A stretch of 64,000 bases of DNA, from contig DEQQ01000095.1 of the NCBI GenBank assembly GCA_002360455.1, positions 39,930 to 103,929 of the forward strand. Direction: 5' to 3'. The notes below the pieces were generated by a model. The model did not search any database. It was not told the origin of the DNA and was given only the letters and a program-made list of their open reading frames with translations. A program made the position numbers and the translations under genes. Source of the DNA: Saprospiraceae bacterium UBA3362. Its GTDB lineage: Bacteria; Bacteroidota; Bacteroidia; Chitinophagales; Saprospiraceae. Below are positions 36,701 through 44,958 of the stretch, in pieces. Within the stretch, counting starts at the first letter, position 1. Every line of letters begins with the position of its first letter.

Positions 36701-37109
36701 CTTTATTAGAAACTACTTTTTCGAACAGAGCTTCCGGATAACTTACAATTATTAAAGGATCATGAGAATTGAATCGATCTACACATTCAATTCTTTGTTG
36801 TACTTGGAAGGGGTCCAATTCTTCAAAAAAGAGTGGACGTTTGAAGGAGTCCGGAAAGAAAAATAAATTCTTTTTGCTCGTCAATTGCTCCAGATCACCA
36901 AACATATAAGCTGCATCTTCTTTGTCAGTAGCGATGACCAATGTCGTTTGATTGGATTGTAGGGCGCTTGCAGAAATCAAAAAGCTATCCCTGGAACCAC
37001 ACAGTCCCTCAATAAAAATTCTTTGTGGCTGCTCCGAATGAAGAATTTCTCGAATTTGTTTGGCAGCCGAATCTTTGGATAAATAATCCAATAGACGTAT
37101 TTGCTCCAC
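33747..37109 (-). CDS. mfd: Transcription-repair coupling factor
   Basis: 1120 residues. The N-terminal UvrB-homology modules include FVYEPGQFSLRGGIIDLFS. The RNA-polymerase-interaction (CarD-like) domain has GDYVTHLDHGIGKFAGLEKI. The RecG-like motor has GDVGFGKTEVAIRAAFKAV (motif I), DEEQKFGV (II), LTATPIPRT (III) and QLRGRVGRSNRKAYCY (VI), followed by the C-terminal TRCF domain. Mfd removes RNA polymerase stalled at lesions and recruits UvrA. The start is a GTG at 37109; no in-frame ATG gives a better N-terminus. A TAGATTTG box at 37121-37114 on the minus strand would give an almost leaderless mRNA. Confidence 0.96.
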   Translation of the reverse strand: MEQIRLLDYLSKDSAAKQIREILHSEQPQRIFIEGLCGSRDSFLISASALQSNQTTLVIATDKEDAAYMFGDLEQLTSKKNLFFFPDSFKRPLFFEELDPFQVQQRIECVDRFNSHDPLIIVSYPEALFEKVVSNKDIKSASLHFSSGNSIDLDQVIDTLIRYGFVRVDFVYEPGQFSLRGGIIDLFSLAAEHPYRIELNDDVIESIRTFDTISQLSIKNIGKFTLIPNLNSEYTHQEKKSLIDLLPKQSSIWTKDLFSVLDSLQKCTDAAIHFGEKMEHYAEDEQVQLIKERAFIYPDDLMSSILDYHLLFFGTKPNLKETIQSIQIQSKAQPSFNKNFNLLIQDIKQLEENGFICFLLSNSSSQIERFHNIFDDLKADIHYISEIKSLREGFIDEKLKLACYTDHQIFSRYHGYKIKQGFSKDQAASLSMLRELQSGDYVTHLDHGIGKFAGLEKITVNGHQQEVVRLIYKNSDILYVSVHSLHKISKYVGQEGTEPTLHKLGSDTWKILKAKTKQKVKDIAKELIKLYASRKASKGHAFAPDNYMQAELEASFIYEDTPDQYKATVDVKLDMEKDYPMDRLICGDVGFGKTEVAIRAAFKAVQDGKQVAVLVPTTILALQHFRTFKERFKEFPVDVDYVSRFRSQKEKTSILKQLKEGKLDLIIGTHSLLNKNTEFKDLGLLIIDEEQKFGVAAKEKLRHFKVNVDTLTLTATPIPRTLQFSLMAARDLSVINTPPPNRQPIHTERKVINDELIRESIMNEVYRGGQVFFVHNRVKSLGEVAEMLKKLCPDVDIAIAHGQLEADKLEEILVDFIDHKYDVLVCTNIIETGLDIPNANTILINNAHHFGLSDLHQLRGRVGRSNRKAYCYLFAPPSSVLTLEARKRLKTIEEFSELGSGLNVAMRDLDIRGAGNLLGGEQSGFIADIGYETYQKILEEAIDELKENEFKEEFKEEKKEQSYVRDVNIDTDVEMHLPDQYVSNNQERLILYQRLDKIKSEEEIVKYQKDLQDRFGPIPPPTNELFQGLRLRWIAKTMNFERVVLKKKKLQCFFISNPSSSFFESGYFHSLLNQIGTNKSFQLKQSNQLLILIKEDVKNLQSAIQLLQELHLKISPNSIG

Positions 37110-37167
37110 GACGCAAATCTAAAGCAAAATTATTTTTTAAGAAAAGGAATACTCAAGTTTTTATTTT

Positions 37168-38088
37168 TCAATTTGATAACTGTTGTATACAAAGTTCCCT
37201 AGCTCTCCAGAGTTCATCGAAACTTAAATTGCTTTTAGATTGATTCAACCAGTCTTGTATAAATTCCTTATGTCTGTTTATTTTATAATCCACAACTTGA
37301 GAAGGGTTTATTATTTCTTTATAGAGAATGTCATTTGTATAGGATAAAAAATCGGAATCCGGAGCTGTTAGATCACATTCAATTCCATTTACTTTGAGGT
37401 AACAATGGGCTTCAGGAATATAATCCAGTGAAAATTGATTCAGGATTGGAGCTGCAGCTGGGGTATTCCTTCGATTCATTTTATATATACAAAGGGTCAA
37501 TTCTACAGGTTTGATGTTATTATCCAAAGCTATTTGTTTTACTAGTGCATGTTTCGAGCTACAGCTGCCTTTTGATTCAGATAAAACAAGACTTAAATCG
37601 GCTCTATTGCTGTTTCTTCCATAAGGAAGTGATGATATATAATGGAGTAATTGATCCCAAGTGCTGATTCCGTGCTGAATAAGATTTTTTGAGAGTAGCT
37701 CTTGTGAAAATAGTGTTTGTTCTTTTATTGTAAACATTATAGGATATCCTTCCGGATCATTTATTTGGACTCCTTTATTCTTCCAATAAGGATTTTTTGG
37801 AGACTGAAATGCAATATTCTCTCTTTTCAATTTATTGCAAAGTGAATTCAATTCCATTTTGGATTGATAATAAAACACCAAGAGATCATCTTCATCACAA
37901 TTGTGGTTTGGAGAATCCGGTGACTCCGTAAATTCCAAATGCCAATCATGATTCTCAAATCCCAAAAAGATTCCATTGTACTTATCGTGATCATGAAACT
38001 CTCCTAATTTAGATAAGCCGACAATATGGGTGTAGAAATGCTCAATCTCATGAAGGTTGTTGCAATGTCGTGCAGCTCTAAATTGCAT
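37168..38088 (-). CDS. VOC-domain / transglutaminase-like fusion protein
   Basis: 306 residues in two parts. Residues 1-125 form a YycE-like VOC (glyoxalase-fold) domain: RAARHCNNLHEIEHFYTHIVG, HLEFTES, DEDDLLVFYY and NDPEGYPIMF. Residues 140-306 resemble a stand-alone family with a transglutaminase-like triad: LPYGRNSNRADLSLVL, KGSCSSKHAL (C176), PEAHCYLKVNG (H228) and ECDLT (D239). The Cys-His-Asp order and spacing fit a cysteine-protease/transglutaminase fold; this is inference from pattern. The N-terminal domain keeps H and E residues that may bind metal. Start ATG at 38088. It lies 58 bases upstream of mfd in the same direction. Confidence 0.72.
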   Translation of the reverse strand: MQFRAARHCNNLHEIEHFYTHIVGLSKLGEFHDHDKYNGIFLGFENHDWHLEFTESPDSPNHNCDEDDLLVFYYQSKMELNSLCNKLKRENIAFQSPKNPYWKNKGVQINDPEGYPIMFTIKEQTLFSQELLSKNLIQHGISTWDQLLHYISSLPYGRNSNRADLSLVLSESKGSCSSKHALVKQIALDNNIKPVELTLCIYKMNRRNTPAAAPILNQFSLDYIPEAHCYLKVNGIECDLTAPDSDFLSYTNDILYKEIINPSQVVDYKINRHKEFIQDWLNQSKSNLSFDELWRARELCIQQLSN

Positions 38089-38231
38089 TGCAGTTTGAGT
38101 TAATTTTAATTTTGAGAATATTTTCTTTAAAGTTCACTATTGCATTGATTCAGATTTCAAATACAACAATTTCAAAAGGAATAGGTCAAATGAGAAGCTG
38201 TATTAGGATACCAATTTATTGGCGTAAAACA

Positions 38232-39278
38232 CTATTCCAATACCAGTGTACTTTCCTTGGAATGGGCTTTGTATCGGCCTTTAGAAAAGCTGCTTCCATT
38301 GAATTTTAAGCTTCCTTTTAGCTTGTTTTTTTCGTCTTCGGATAGATGATTGAATTCCTTGCATTTTGATGAGCAACAGGATTCATACTTTTGTTTGCAA
38401 GCATCGCATTGAATGAATAATATATGGCATTGATCATTGGCGCAGTTTGTATGATTGTCGCAGGTGGCGCCACATTGATGACAGTGACCTATCACATCTT
38501 CTGTTATACGTTCTCCCAAGCGTTCATCGAATACAAAATTTTTTCCTATAAATCTTGACTCTAAATTTTGTTCTTTTATTTGCTTAGCGTACTGGATAAT
38601 GCCTCCATTAAGTTGGTAAACATCTGTGAATCCATTATGCTTGAAATAAGCAGAGGCTTTTTCGCACCGTATCCCTCCAGTGCAATACATTAGCACAGGT
38701 TGGTCCTTTCTGTCTTTTAACATATCTACAATGATAGGCAATGACTCTCTGAAAGTTACCACCTCCGGACAAATTGCATCTTTAAATTTGCCTACTTCAC
38801 TTTCGTAATGATTTCGCATGTCGATGATTACAGCATTAGGGTCCATGCTTTTTTCATTGAATTCTTTGGCGTCCAGATGAATTCCGGAATTGGATGGATC
38901 GAAACTAGGATCATCGATTCCGTCTGCTACAATTTTGCTGCGAACATTAATTTTGAGTTTAAAAAAACTTTTGCCGTTATCGTCGATCGCAATATTTAAT
39001 CTGATGTTTTTTAAGTATTCAATTTGGTCAATTGAGATTTTAAAAGAATCTAATGATTCATCAGGAACTGAAATCTGACCATTGATTCCCTCGGTTGCAA
39101 TATAAATTCTGCCTAATACTCCAAGCTCATCTAATATTTGATACAAATGATCTCTAAAAAGGGTTGGATTGGCAATTCTTACATAGCGATAAAATGATAT
39201 CGTTGTTCTAGGTGTAGGATCGTTCTTAAGTTTTTCTAATAATAATTCTCTGTTAAAAATATTATGAAGCCTTTTCAT
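38232..39278 (-). CDS. trhO: tRNA uridine(34) hydroxylase, rhodanese family
   Basis: 348 residues. The N-terminal acylphosphatase-like domain (YRYVRIANPTLFRDHLYQI, ATEGINGQIS) is followed by the rhodanese domain with the active-site loop YCTGGIRCEKA (C199, C205). A Cys-rich C-terminal region (CHQCGATCDNHTNC, CDACKQKYESCCSSKC) probably binds metal. TrhO (YceA) makes 5-hydroxyuridine at the tRNA wobble position. Ten or more Cys in the tail are usual for the long family form. The start lies four bases after the subtilisin gene's stop, so the two may share a transcript. Confidence 0.92.
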   Translation of the reverse strand: MKRLHNIFNRELLLEKLKNDPTPRTTISFYRYVRIANPTLFRDHLYQILDELGVLGRIYIATEGINGQISVPDESLDSFKISIDQIEYLKNIRLNIAIDDNGKSFFKLKINVRSKIVADGIDDPSFDPSNSGIHLDAKEFNEKSMDPNAVIIDMRNHYESEVGKFKDAICPEVVTFRESLPIIVDMLKDRKDQPVLMYCTGGIRCEKASAYFKHNGFTDVYQLNGGIIQYAKQIKEQNLESRFIGKNFVFDERLGERITEDVIGHCHQCGATCDNHTNCANDQCHILFIQCDACKQKYESCCSSKCKEFNHLSEDEKNKLKGSLKFNGSSFSKGRYKAHSKESTLVLE

Positions 39279-39282
39279 CTGA

Positions 39283-41004
39283 TTAATTTTTTAGCCAAGC
39301 ATATTTTTTTCCATTAGTCAATTCTATAATATAAAACCCGGGCGACCAATTCTGAGTAGATATTTTAACTGAGTTTTCATTTGAAAAAAGGCTTGTTTTG
39401 ATTTGACCATAGAAGTTGAAAATTTTTATTTGCCCTAAGATTTGATTAGAATTTATATTGAGAACAGCGTTGCCCGGATTGGGATAAATTTCTATCCCTT
39501 TAGAGCTGAGTACATCTTTTGAGTTTACAACAGCCAATGATTGTTTAACAGCAGAAAGAGCATCAATTTTTCCATATCCATACATGATATTTGGGCGAGC
39601 ATTGGGATCCAAGCCGCTGCATTCTACAGTGGAAGGCATGAATCTCGCACTTGACTCTATGATATGTTCTATTTTCTTTACGTTTCCTGACAATTCCGGA
39701 TTGGCAGAAATCATAAGTGCGACCAAACCAGCAACATGGGGTGCTGCCATGCTTGTTCCATTCCAGGCCTGAAAACTGCCATCAGGCAATTGAGACAACA
39801 CCTCAGATCCAGGGGCAACAACATTGGGTTTAATTCTTAAACTCGAATCACGATACACAGGTCCAATAGAAGAAAATCCACTAATGGTATCATTTGAGGC
39901 GTAAGAACCTATTGTAAAACTTGTGCTGAACATAGCCGGAGGATAAGCGATCGTTCCACATTGATTTCCGGAATTTCCTGCAGAAACTACGACTACAATT
40001 CCAGCTGATTTCAAATTGGAAATAGCCTGTTCCATCAGTGCCAGATTGAACGTATCACAACCTTCTTCATTGCTGCAATACCAACTGTTGTTGATCACAT
40101 GAGGTGCTAGCTCCGGTTTTGGATTTTCGTTGTTCAAATCTGTAGGAGCAAGGAAAAAATCAAAACATTCTATATAACTTGATGGAGTTCCGTAACCTCT
40201 CTCCATATTACGGCAACCTATCCATTTGGCCTTTGGAGCTACACCATGAGCGTGATCTTGATTTTGTCCAACCATAGTTCCTGCAGTGTGAGTTCCATGA
40301 CCATGGTCATCACATGGAACAGTAAGATTGAGCCCACAGGGATTAATTGAATCTTGTGATAAAGGATGAATTTTGTGGATAGCATCATGCCAATTGTAAT
40401 TGTGATTTTCTGAAATGCCATTCCAACCTCTATAGGAAGATTTGATTCCGTCAATATCCCATTTATAACCAGTATCTTCACCGGCTACAGTAACCCCTTG
40501 GCCTTGATAACCCAAGGACCAAACTTGATCCGCTTTTATAGACATGTTTCCCCAAGTTATTTCTTGTCCTCTTTTTTGAATGCTTAGATTGTTATCTGTA
40601 AATGTATTTGGCACTCTTAGGTTTTCATCATAATGAATGCTAGCTAATTCATCAAAAGATTTTAACTCATTTAATAAATTATTATCCAAGTCCAAACTGA
40701 TCGAATTGACTATAATGTTTGATCTGAACCCTATATTTTTTGAACGTAAAAAAGCCTGAATATTTTTTTGAGACTGTTCTGCTGTTTGTTTCAAAGATTG
40801 AAATACAAAAGCAGTTTTCTGTTCTTTGCTCCATGATTCCGAAATTTGATCAAATTTAGCCTGTTGTTTCAATACCAATATTGCCGGAACAGATGATTTT
40901 TGATTCAATTGAAGCAAAATTTGGCGAGAAATTTCTATGGAATAAAGATTAATATGGTTTGCACAAAATAATAGCAAAAACCAATAAAAGCGAAGCTTAT
41001 ACAT
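39283..41004 (-). CDS. Secreted subtilisin-like serine peptidase (S8) with T9SS domain
   Basis: 573 residues: signal peptide (1-22), a propeptide-like inhibitor region (about 25-135), the S8 catalytic domain with D177 (GEDTGYKW), H236 (DHGHGTHTAG) and S418 (NGTSMAAPHVAG), and a type A T9SS sorting domain from about residue 500 (IEIYPNPGNAVLNINS to the end). It is predicted to be exported across the outer membrane and released or anchored at the surface to degrade protein. A minus-strand TAAATTTG box (41029-41022) lies about 18 bases before the ATG, without a good -33 partner. Confidence 0.92.
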   Translation of the reverse strand: MYKLRFYWFLLLFCANHINLYSIEISRQILLQLNQKSSVPAILVLKQQAKFDQISESWSKEQKTAFVFQSLKQTAEQSQKNIQAFLRSKNIGFRSNIIVNSISLDLDNNLLNELKSFDELASIHYDENLRVPNTFTDNNLSIQKRGQEITWGNMSIKADQVWSLGYQGQGVTVAGEDTGYKWDIDGIKSSYRGWNGISENHNYNWHDAIHKIHPLSQDSINPCGLNLTVPCDDHGHGTHTAGTMVGQNQDHAHGVAPKAKWIGCRNMERGYGTPSSYIECFDFFLAPTDLNNENPKPELAPHVINNSWYCSNEEGCDTFNLALMEQAISNLKSAGIVVVVSAGNSGNQCGTIAYPPAMFSTSFTIGSYASNDTISGFSSIGPVYRDSSLRIKPNVVAPGSEVLSQLPDGSFQAWNGTSMAAPHVAGLVALMISANPELSGNVKKIEHIIESSARFMPSTVECSGLDPNARPNIMYGYGKIDALSAVKQSLAVVNSKDVLSSKGIEIYPNPGNAVLNINSNQILGQIKIFNFYGQIKTSLFSNENSVKISTQNWSPGFYIIELTNGKKYAWLKN

Positions 41005-41647
41005 ATTAAATAAATGGTATGCAAATTTACAACAATCTCGTCAAGACAGACTGAATATTGTTGAGTTTTTGACTGATTTTATTTGTTTTTTATATATGAT
41101 TCAAGCTCTACGGTCAAAATTTTGGATGAATTTTTTAAAAGAGTTGAATTTACTACCCCAATTTGAGCTAATAGTTTTTTGATTGAAATACAGTACTAAA
41201 GATATTTTGATTTGTTTTGATATTAAAAATCAGGACAATGGAATTCGGTTTTTTCTTTAATTTTCAGTCAAGTATTTATATCAATTTTATGTAATAAAAG
41301 ATCTTACTTTAATTAGGTATTTTAGTAAAAAAACAAACTTTAATTCACAATGATATAATAAATATTCATCACATCAGGGCTCAAAAGCCCATAAACAGGG
41401 ACATATAACGATAAAATGCTATGGCATCATTTTTGTAAACTTTATCATGTCTTCAGAAAGAAAACATTCTGTTTTAGTTTTCTTAAAGAGACGAAGCAAA
41501 AACCGTATTAATCACAAGTCCGAATCGTAAAGAATGAACCGTTGATCTTGCAAAAGAGTAAGATCCTACTATTTTTTTGATCTCAATGATAATTTTATCA
41601 ATAAGAAAGTTCTGGGGGTTTGTTAATAACCAAAATTTAAATTGTGT
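41005..41647. other. Long intergenic region upstream of the subtilisin gene
   Basis: About 640 bases without a supported gene. The first 20-30 bases carry a -7-like box for the subtilisin gene. A short hairpin GGGCT-caaa-AGCCC lies near 41377-41390. A 27-codon very basic ORF (41447-41530) is not convincing. No RNA-gene signature is recognised. Confidence 0.55.
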
Positions 41648-41758
41648 ATGAAGACAGACCAGTCCCCAGTGGCATTCTACAAAGATCTACGTTTTTGGTT
41701 AGTGATGATTTTCACAGCTCTCATGATTATTTATCTGACAGCAACCTATCCTGTATGA
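41648..41758 (+). CDS. Predicted 36-residue single-helix membrane protein
   Basis: ATG to TGA gives 36 residues: a polar N-terminus (MKTDQSPVAFYKDLRF) and one hydrophobic helix (about residues 17-31) ending LTATYPV. The stop codon abuts the nadC stop on the other strand without overlap. There is no similarity I can name and no clear promoter. The amphipathic start plus a well-formed helix make it more plausible than a random ORF, but conservation is needed to accept it. Confidence 0.4.
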   Translation: MKTDQSPVAFYKDLRFWLVMIFTALMIIYLTATYPV

Positions 41759-42595
41759 TCATTGTATCTTCAAGCTTAGATCGAGGCTTCCTGCGCTGTG
41801 TGTTAATGCGCCTACAGAAATGAAGTTTACTCCACAAAGAGCAATCTTTCGTACTGTTTCAAGGCTAACTCCACCGGAAGCTTCGGTTTCAAAGCGACCA
41901 TTGATCATATCTACCGCTTCCTTGAGTAATGGCAACTCAAAATTATCACACATGATTCTTGTGATATTTCCTACCTGCAATGCTTCTTCACATTCTACAA
42001 GATTTTTTATTTCTAAAGTGATTCCTATATCTTGTAACTGATGTTTCATTTTATAATGATTGACAGCTTGTACTGCTTTGGTAATGGTTCCTGCAGCCTT
42101 AATATGATTGTCTTTGATCATAAACCAATCATACAATCCATCCCGATAATTAGTACAGCCTCCTATCCGAACAGCCCACTTTTCTATATCTCGATTAAGG
42201 GGAGTAGTTTTACGAGTATCCAAAATTTTTACAGGAAGATCTTCAACCTCGTGAACAAATCTCCTGCTTAAACTAGCAATCCCACTCATCCTTTGCATAG
42301 CATTGAGTACGAGTCGCTCAGTTTTTAACAAATCTCTTGTGCTTCCTTCGATTTCAAAGGCAATGTCACCATAACTTACATAAGTTCCATCTTGGATGTG
42401 AATGTCCATTTTCATTAATGGATCTACTTGATGAAATATCATTTTAGCCAGCTCCACTCCTGCAAGTACACCATCTTCTTTGACTAAAAGTTTTGCTCTG
42501 GAGCGACTTTTCTCATCTATACAAGCCATTGAGCTGATGTCTCCGGTTTTAATGTCTTCATCCAAACCCTGTCTGATAAATTCTGTAAGATTCAT
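41759..42595 (-). CDS. nadC: Nicotinate-nucleotide pyrophosphorylase (carboxylating)
   Basis: 278 residues. QPRTase motifs are clear: ARAKLLVKEDGVLAGVELA, RLVLNAMQRMSGIASL, ILDTRKTTPLNRDIEKWAV, GGCTNYRDGLYDWFMIKDNH, and VDMINGRFETEASGGVSLE at the phosphate site. The enzyme makes nicotinate mononucleotide from quinolinate in de novo NAD synthesis. nadA and nadB are not in the window. Length and start are normal. Confidence 0.95.
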   Translation of the reverse strand: MNLTEFIRQGLDEDIKTGDISSMACIDEKSRSRAKLLVKEDGVLAGVELAKMIFHQVDPLMKMDIHIQDGTYVSYGDIAFEIEGSTRDLLKTERLVLNAMQRMSGIASLSRRFVHEVEDLPVKILDTRKTTPLNRDIEKWAVRIGGCTNYRDGLYDWFMIKDNHIKAAGTITKAVQAVNHYKMKHQLQDIGITLEIKNLVECEEALQVGNITRIMCDNFELPLLKEAVDMINGRFETEASGGVSLETVRKIALCGVNFISVGALTHSAGSLDLSLKIQ

Positions 42596-42975
42596 AAGCT
42601 AAGCATTGTTTTTTTATTTATCAATAAAAAGTAAATCACATTCTCATTAAATATAACCCAAATCGGCTAAAAATGAATTTTCATTAAATTCGAATTCAAA
42701 GTTATGATAATTTAATTATATATAAGGAATTTGAGATATCATTCCTTTGAACATCTCTATCATTTAATTCTTGGTTAGTCTAAAATGGTATATTTTATTA
42801 CTTTATAATGTGTATACGCTTTGAAAAATAATCAATAATAAATATAAATAGATTTCAATATATAATGAATTCATTTTATTTGTTCTGAAATGATTGAGCT
42901 TGGATTTATGTTTATGATTTTTCAATAGGGGAACGTAACTTTGAGTTTTAATTGATTTTTACAAAACGAGTTTCT
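42596..42975. other. AT-rich intergenic region, nadC / DUF1761
   Basis: Very AT-rich, divergent spacer of 380 bases, no ORF of note. The right end carries a candidate promoter for the DUF1761 gene; otherwise nothing recognised. Confidence 0.6.
42911..42943 (+). promoter_or_regulatory. Candidate promoter for the DUF1761 gene
   Basis: TTTA (42911-42914, one mismatch to TTTG), a 21-base spacer and TAACTTTG (42936-42943). The start would be near 42949, about 27 bases before the chosen ATG, and would exclude most of the upstream TTG alternative at 42952. Confidence 0.45.
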
Positions 42976-43383
42976 ATGTTCTACATCAATTGGTTTGCTC
43001 TGTTATTATCTGCAATAGCTTCATTTGGAGTCGGGGCTATTTGGTACAATGAAAAATTGTTCGGAATGAGTTGGAAGGAAGTTCATGGGATTAATCCAAA
43101 GCCAAATTCTGACGGAATGATGAGAACGATGACTACAGGATTTATTGCGACTTTGATCTATTGCTTTGTATTGAGTATCGTTCTTGTAAAAACTGAAAAT
43201 CATACCTGCATGGCCGATGGAATGAAGTTTGGTTTTTTGATAGGTCTTGGAATTGCCGGAATGGCAATCGCTATCCAATATACTTTTTTGAATAAACCGG
43301 CTAAAGCATTTTTTATTGATGCCGGATACATGATTTTTATCTCCATATTAACCGGAGGAATCACAGGGGCATTTGGAGCTTAA
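42976..43383 (+). CDS. DUF1761 family membrane protein
   Basis: 135 residues from the ATG at 42976, which gives the family-typical start MFYINWFALLLSAIASFGVG. A TTG eight codons upstream is possible but falls at the predicted transcription start. Four membrane helices; the first is followed by the conserved IWYNEKLFGMSWKEVHG block, and later GMKFGFLIGLGIAGMAI. The function of DUF1761 is unknown. It is 32 bases upstream of the GH3 gene and could be cotranscribed. Confidence 0.8.
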   Translation: MFYINWFALLLSAIASFGVGAIWYNEKLFGMSWKEVHGINPKPNSDGMMRTMTTGFIATLIYCFVLSIVLVKTENHTCMADGMKFGFLIGLGIAGMAIAIQYTFLNKPAKAFFIDAGYMIFISILTGGITGAFGA

Positions 43384-43415
43384 GGTATTTCATCTTTTAT
43401 TTTTAAATAGGTAGA

Positions 43416-44933
43416 ATGGTTAATAGTTTGCTTAATGTTTTATGGGCGCAGTATCTCAAGATACATAGAGCACAAATAAGGCATTTTATGCAATACCCAT
43501 TCGAGACTCAATGGCAACAATTGGATTCTATCTTACAAAAGTCGATGGAAACCGAATGGGGTAAACGGTATGCTTTTGGAGAAATAAAATCAGCAAGCAT
43601 GTGGCGAGAGCGATTGCCTGTTCAGGATTATGAACTGATCAAGCAAGATATTTTCCGGATGATGGCAGGAGAAAAAGATGTGCTCTGGCATGGACGATGT
43701 AAATATTTTGCAAAGTCTTCGGGTACAACTTCTGATAAAAGCAAGTTTATTCCTGTTACTGAAGAAAACTATGAAGAATCACATCTTAAAGGAGCATGGA
43801 GATCTGTAGCATTGATGTACGAAAATTTGGAAGATCCAAGAGTAGTAGAGGGGAAGACAATGGTGATTGTAGGAAGTTCTTCAAAAGACTTACCGGGATT
43901 TGAAGGAAGCATTGTAGGTGATGTTTCTGCTGTAATATTACAAAGAACATCCTTGGTAGCTCAACAAAGATTGTTTCCTACAATGCATGTTGCCTTGATG
44001 TCGGATTTTGAGAAAAAATTGGAAATCATGGCACATTCTTCCATTGATGAAGACATCAGAATGATTGCAGGATCTCCCACATGGGCTTTGGTGTTGCTAA
44101 AAAAAGTTTTGGAAATAACTGGAAAAAATAATATTCTCGAAGTTTGGCCACAGATTCAAATATTTGTTCACGGAGCAGTCTACTTTGAACCCTACAGAGC
44201 GGCATTCCGGGAATTATTTCCTTCGCCAAAATTTGCTTATCAAGAGACCTACAATGCTTCCGAAGGATATTTTGCCGTACAATCTGATTACGCACATCAG
44301 GATATGTTATTGATTCTTGATAACAGTATTTTTTATGAATTTATTCCAATGGAAGAATGGGATAAAGAATTTCCTCAGACCATTGGATTAGAATCGGTAA
44401 AAATCAACCAAAATTACGCTTTGGTCATAACTACTAATTCAGGACTATACCGTTACAAAATTGGAGATACCATTCAATTTACCTGCTTGAATCCATTTAG
44501 AATAAAAATATCCGGCAGAACAAAACAATTTATTAATGTTTTTGGAGAAGAACTGATGGTGGCTGATACAGATAAAGCAATTTGTAAGGTATGCGAAAAG
44601 TTTAATTTAAAATTGGTTGATTATTCTGTGGCTCCCATATTCCAACAGATGAATCAAAAAGGTGCACACGAATGGCTTATTGAATTTGAGGATTGTACAG
44701 TGTCTAAAGACCTTTTAGAACGAGAGTTGGATGAGGTGTTGAAATCTATTAATTCAGATTATGAAGCGAAGAGAACAGGAGATTTGGCTATGCAACAGTT
44801 GAAAATTAATATTGCCAGCCAGGGTACTTTTTACAGATGGCTTAAATCAAAAAATAAACTCGCAGCCCAAACCAAAATTCCTAGATTGGCCAATCACAGG
44901 GATTACATAAACGAGATGTTGCAGTATATATAG
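43416..44933 (+). CDS. GH3-family acyl-adenylate / amidosynthetase-like enzyme
   Basis: 505 residues with the GH3 layout. FAKSSGTTSDKSKFIPVTEENY is the ATP/AMP-binding P-loop-like motif (about residues 97-118), NASEGYFAVQSD the central nucleotide site and GLYRYKIGDTIQF the C-terminal domain boundary. In plants GH3 enzymes join amino acids to auxin or jasmonate; the bacterial family, common in Bacteroidota, has no settled substrate. There is no signal peptide. The next gene, a beta-barrel protein, starts 25 bases on. Confidence 0.87.
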   Translation: MVNSLLNVLWAQYLKIHRAQIRHFMQYPFETQWQQLDSILQKSMETEWGKRYAFGEIKSASMWRERLPVQDYELIKQDIFRMMAGEKDVLWHGRCKYFAKSSGTTSDKSKFIPVTEENYEESHLKGAWRSVALMYENLEDPRVVEGKTMVIVGSSSKDLPGFEGSIVGDVSAVILQRTSLVAQQRLFPTMHVALMSDFEKKLEIMAHSSIDEDIRMIAGSPTWALVLLKKVLEITGKNNILEVWPQIQIFVHGAVYFEPYRAAFRELFPSPKFAYQETYNASEGYFAVQSDYAHQDMLLILDNSIFYEFIPMEEWDKEFPQTIGLESVKINQNYALVITTNSGLYRYKIGDTIQFTCLNPFRIKISGRTKQFINVFGEELMVADTDKAICKVCEKFNLKLVDYSVAPIFQQMNQKGAHEWLIEFEDCTVSKDLLERELDEVLKSINSDYEAKRTGDLAMQQLKINIASQGTFYRWLKSKNKLAAQTKIPRLANHRDYINEMLQYI

Positions 44934-44958
44934 TACACTCATTAAATAATTTCAAATA

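Noticed and set aside
41447..41530. A 27-codon, very basic plus-strand ORF
   Set aside because: No promoter, no hydrophobic or structural pattern, and too short to support without conservation.
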